In this document: positions 5,528-6,834 of the stretch, one piece after another
Numbering within the stretch: position 1 is the first letter of the stretch
Layout: each line of letters begins with the position of its first letter
Assembly (NCBI RefSeq): GCF_002311515.1
Contig: NZ_DCAO01000056.1
Coordinates: forward strand, 32,282-39,115
DNA: 6,834 nucleotides
DNA from: Thalassospira sp. UBA1131
GTDB lineage: Bacteria; Pseudomonadota; Alphaproteobacteria; Rhodospirillales; Thalassospiraceae
Direction of reading: 5' to 3'
Program-made: the position numbers and the translations under genes
Notes under the pieces: model-generated
Databases searched by the model: none
The model's input: the letters and a program-made list of their open reading frames with translations, nothing else
Told to the model about the DNA's origin: nothing

Positions 5528-6655
5528 ATGACCGACGGCCCGCTTTCACGTTATCGCGCGAAAATCACCGCTGGTGAGCTGTCCCACGATCCGATGCAGG
5601 AACTCTGTGCGGAAAAACTCCAAAGCCTGAAAAACGCGCTGATCAACTATGAGCCGTCGACCGGCACAGGTGGCTGGCGCGAACGGTTTGGCCTGACCCG
5701 TCGGCGCGATGAACCGACGCCGCCATCAGGACTTTACATTTACGGCGAGGTTGGTCGTGGCAAATCCATGTTGATGGATCTGTTCTATGAAACCATCGAC
5801 ATTGAAAAAAAGCGTCGCGTTCATTTCCATGACTTCATGCAGGATGTGCATGAACGCATGCACCGTTATCGCCAGACCAAGAAAAAGGACGATGCCGACC
5901 CGATCCCGCCGATTGCCAAGGACCTTGCAAACGATGCCTGGTTGCTGTGCTTTGACGAGATGCAGGTAACCGACATCACCGATGCCATGATCCTCGGCCG
6001 CCTGTTTGAACAGTTGTTTGATCATGGGGTCGTGATTGTCACCACATCGAACCGCGTGCCTGATGACCTGTACAAGGATGGTCTGCAACGCCAGAACTTC
6101 CTGCCCTTCATCGACATGATCAAGCAGAAGCTTGATGTGCTGGAACTGGCGAGCCCCACCGATTACCGCATGCGCAATCTGACGGCCGCCGAGGTATTCC
6201 TGTATCCGATATCCCGCGAAGATGCATCCAAGCGGATTGACGAGATGTTTGCCACCCTGACCGAAGGCGCACGCGTCGCGCCCGACAGCCTGACCGTCAA
6301 GGGACGCAAGATCGAAATCAGCGCGGCTGGTGCCGGGGTTGCCAAGTTCAGCTTTGAAGAGCTTTGCACCCGTCCGCTGGGACCGGGGGATTACATCGCG
6401 CTCGCGACGCATTTCCACACCATCGTTATCGACTTTATCCCGAAACTGCCGGACTCGCGCCGCGACTGGGCCAAACGGTTCGGTACCCTTGTCGATGCGA
6501 TGTACGAACACAAAACCAAGCTGATCTGTGCGATTGAGTGCGACCCGACCGAGATTTACACCGACGGTGACTATTCATTCGAGTTCCAGCGCACAGTGTC
6601 GCGCATGACCGAAATGCGCAGTCAGGAATATCTCGATATGGCGCACCTGACCTGA
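5528..6655 (+). CDS. zapE: Cell division protein ZapE / AFG1-like ATPase
   Basis: A 375-residue cytoplasmic P-loop ATPase, the same length class as E. coli ZapE. Residues 69-80 carry the Walker A motif GEVGRGKS (73-80) in the typical setting GLYIYGEVGRGKSMLMDLFY. VHFHDFMQDVHERMH (98-112) is the conserved AFG1 segment. Walker B is LLCFDE (139-144, D143/E144), followed by MQVTDITDAM. TTSN (172-175) is the sensor-1-like Asn, and GLQRQNFLPFI (185-195) carries a probable arginine finger, R188. The C-terminus has the family's SRMTEMRSQEYL (358-369). In E. coli ZapE binds FtsZ at the late division ring and affects FtsZ bundling in an ATP-dependent way; the mitochondrial relative AFG1/LACE1 acts in respiratory-complex quality control. 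I chose ATG 5528 over TTG 5522 and TTG 5525 because it is two codons on, is a normal start, and has GAG 8 bases upstream. A strong hairpin follows its stop. Confidence 0.96.
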   Translation: MTDGPLSRYRAKITAGELSHDPMQELCAEKLQSLKNALINYEPSTGTGGWRERFGLTRRRDEPTPPSGLYIYGEVGRGKSMLMDLFYETIDIEKKRRVHFHDFMQDVHERMHRYRQTKKKDDADPIPPIAKDLANDAWLLCFDEMQVTDITDAMILGRLFEQLFDHGVVIVTTSNRVPDDLYKDGLQRQNFLPFIDMIKQKLDVLELASPTDYRMRNLTAAEVFLYPISREDASKRIDEMFATLTEGARVAPDSLTVKGRKIEISAAGAGVAKFSFEELCTRPLGPGDYIALATHFHTIVIDFIPKLPDSRRDWAKRFGTLVDAMYEHKTKLICAIECDPTEIYTDGDYSFEFQRTVSRMTEMRSQEYLDMAHLT

Positions 6656-6679
6656 CGGCTTTCAAAACGCCAGAATGGC

Positions 6680-6703
6680 GGATCATAACGGCAGTTGTGA
6701 TCC
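6680..6703 (+). terminator. Hairpin downstream of zapE, possible terminator
   Basis: GGATCATAAC (6680-6689) pairs with GTTGTGATCC (6694-6703) as a 10-base stem with one T-G wobble (6686/6697) and a GGCA tetraloop, starting 24 bases after the zapE stop. The following bases are CACCTTTGACC and a five-T run only at 6719-6723, so the U-tract is displaced and intrinsic termination may be weak. It could instead be an operator or mRNA-end protecting structure. The stem is clear; the function is inferred. Confidence 0.5.
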
Positions 6704-6834
6704 CACCTTTGACCTACCTTTTTCGGACGACCTGCCAGCGATAGCGCAGCCTGTGGAAAACGACTCCATCCGGGTCACTTTAAAATCGTCGCAATTATTC
6801 GCCATATGAGCGCTTATCATCGCGCGATTCTTGC
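6704..6834. other. Non-coding edge region after the zapE hairpin
   Basis: About 130 bases with no supported gene. The last 60 bases are AT-rich (TTTAAAAT at 6779-6786, AATTATT at 6793-6799, TATCAT at 6815-6820) and look like a promoter region for a gene beyond the right edge. In several alphaproteobacteria mdh follows zapE, but no part of it is visible here. I could not assign a -35/-10 pair. Confidence 0.3.

Noticed and set aside
5726..6511. 261-codon minus-strand open frame opposite zapE
   Set aside because: It lies wholly within a confidently identified gene, has no recognisable motif, and is rich in residues expected from reading high-GC codons backwards.
6806..6834. ATG 6806 open to the window edge as the start of a next gene
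   Set aside because: No ribosome binding site upstream, only nine codons visible, and MSAYHRAIL does not match the start of malate dehydrogenase or another family I recognise.

Overview
This 6.8 kb stretch looks like ordinary chromosomal DNA from an alphaproteobacterium. Supporting signs are GC-moderate coding sequence rich in GGC, CTG and GTC codons, a large MscS-type channel with a DUF3772-like periplasmic domain, and an AFG1/ZapE-type ATPase. A marine Rhodospirillales genus such as Thalassospira is my best guess, but that rests on general resemblance and not on a search. I see no mobile element, CRISPR array, rRNA or tRNA. All the genes share similar codon use, so nothing suggests recent transfer.

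Layout, left to right. Positions 1-183 (+) are the 3' end of nadC (quinolinate phosphoribosyltransferase, NAD synthesis). It is followed after 6 bases by a small Nudix hydrolase (190-615, +), almost certainly in the same transcript. A 129-base gap then leads to an isocitrate lyase/PEP mutase superfamily enzyme (745-1557, +); a good ribosome binding site places its start at ATG 745, not at the earlier in-frame GTG 661. Convergent to it, with only 45 bases between the stops, is an 872-residue MscS-family mechanosensitive channel (1603-4221, -). It has a signal peptide, a periplasmic helical domain, about 11-12 membrane segments, the MscS pore and beta domain, and an acidic low-complexity tail.

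A 219-base divergent intergenic region (4222-4440) separates this channel from a ZntB/CorA-family divalent-cation transporter (4441-5430, +) carrying GIN in place of the classical GMN motif. After 97 bases comes zapE (5528-6655, +), the AFG1-like ATPase linked to cell division in bacteria. Downstream of zapE is a long perfect-register hairpin (6680-6703) and then about 130 bases with no supported gene up to the window edge.

Functionally the genes do not form one pathway. NadC-Nudix is a nucleotide-cofactor pair, the PEP-mutase-like enzyme is an orphan metabolic gene, and the channel and cation transporter are divergently arranged envelope ion-flux genes. I found no clearly new system. The most curious non-gene signals are a 32-codon open frame that bridges zntB and zapE and overlaps both by TGATG, the strong hairpin after zapE, an 11-bp-spaced direct repeat upstream of the PEP-mutase-like gene, and a GC-rich hairpin inside the channel's tail-coding region.
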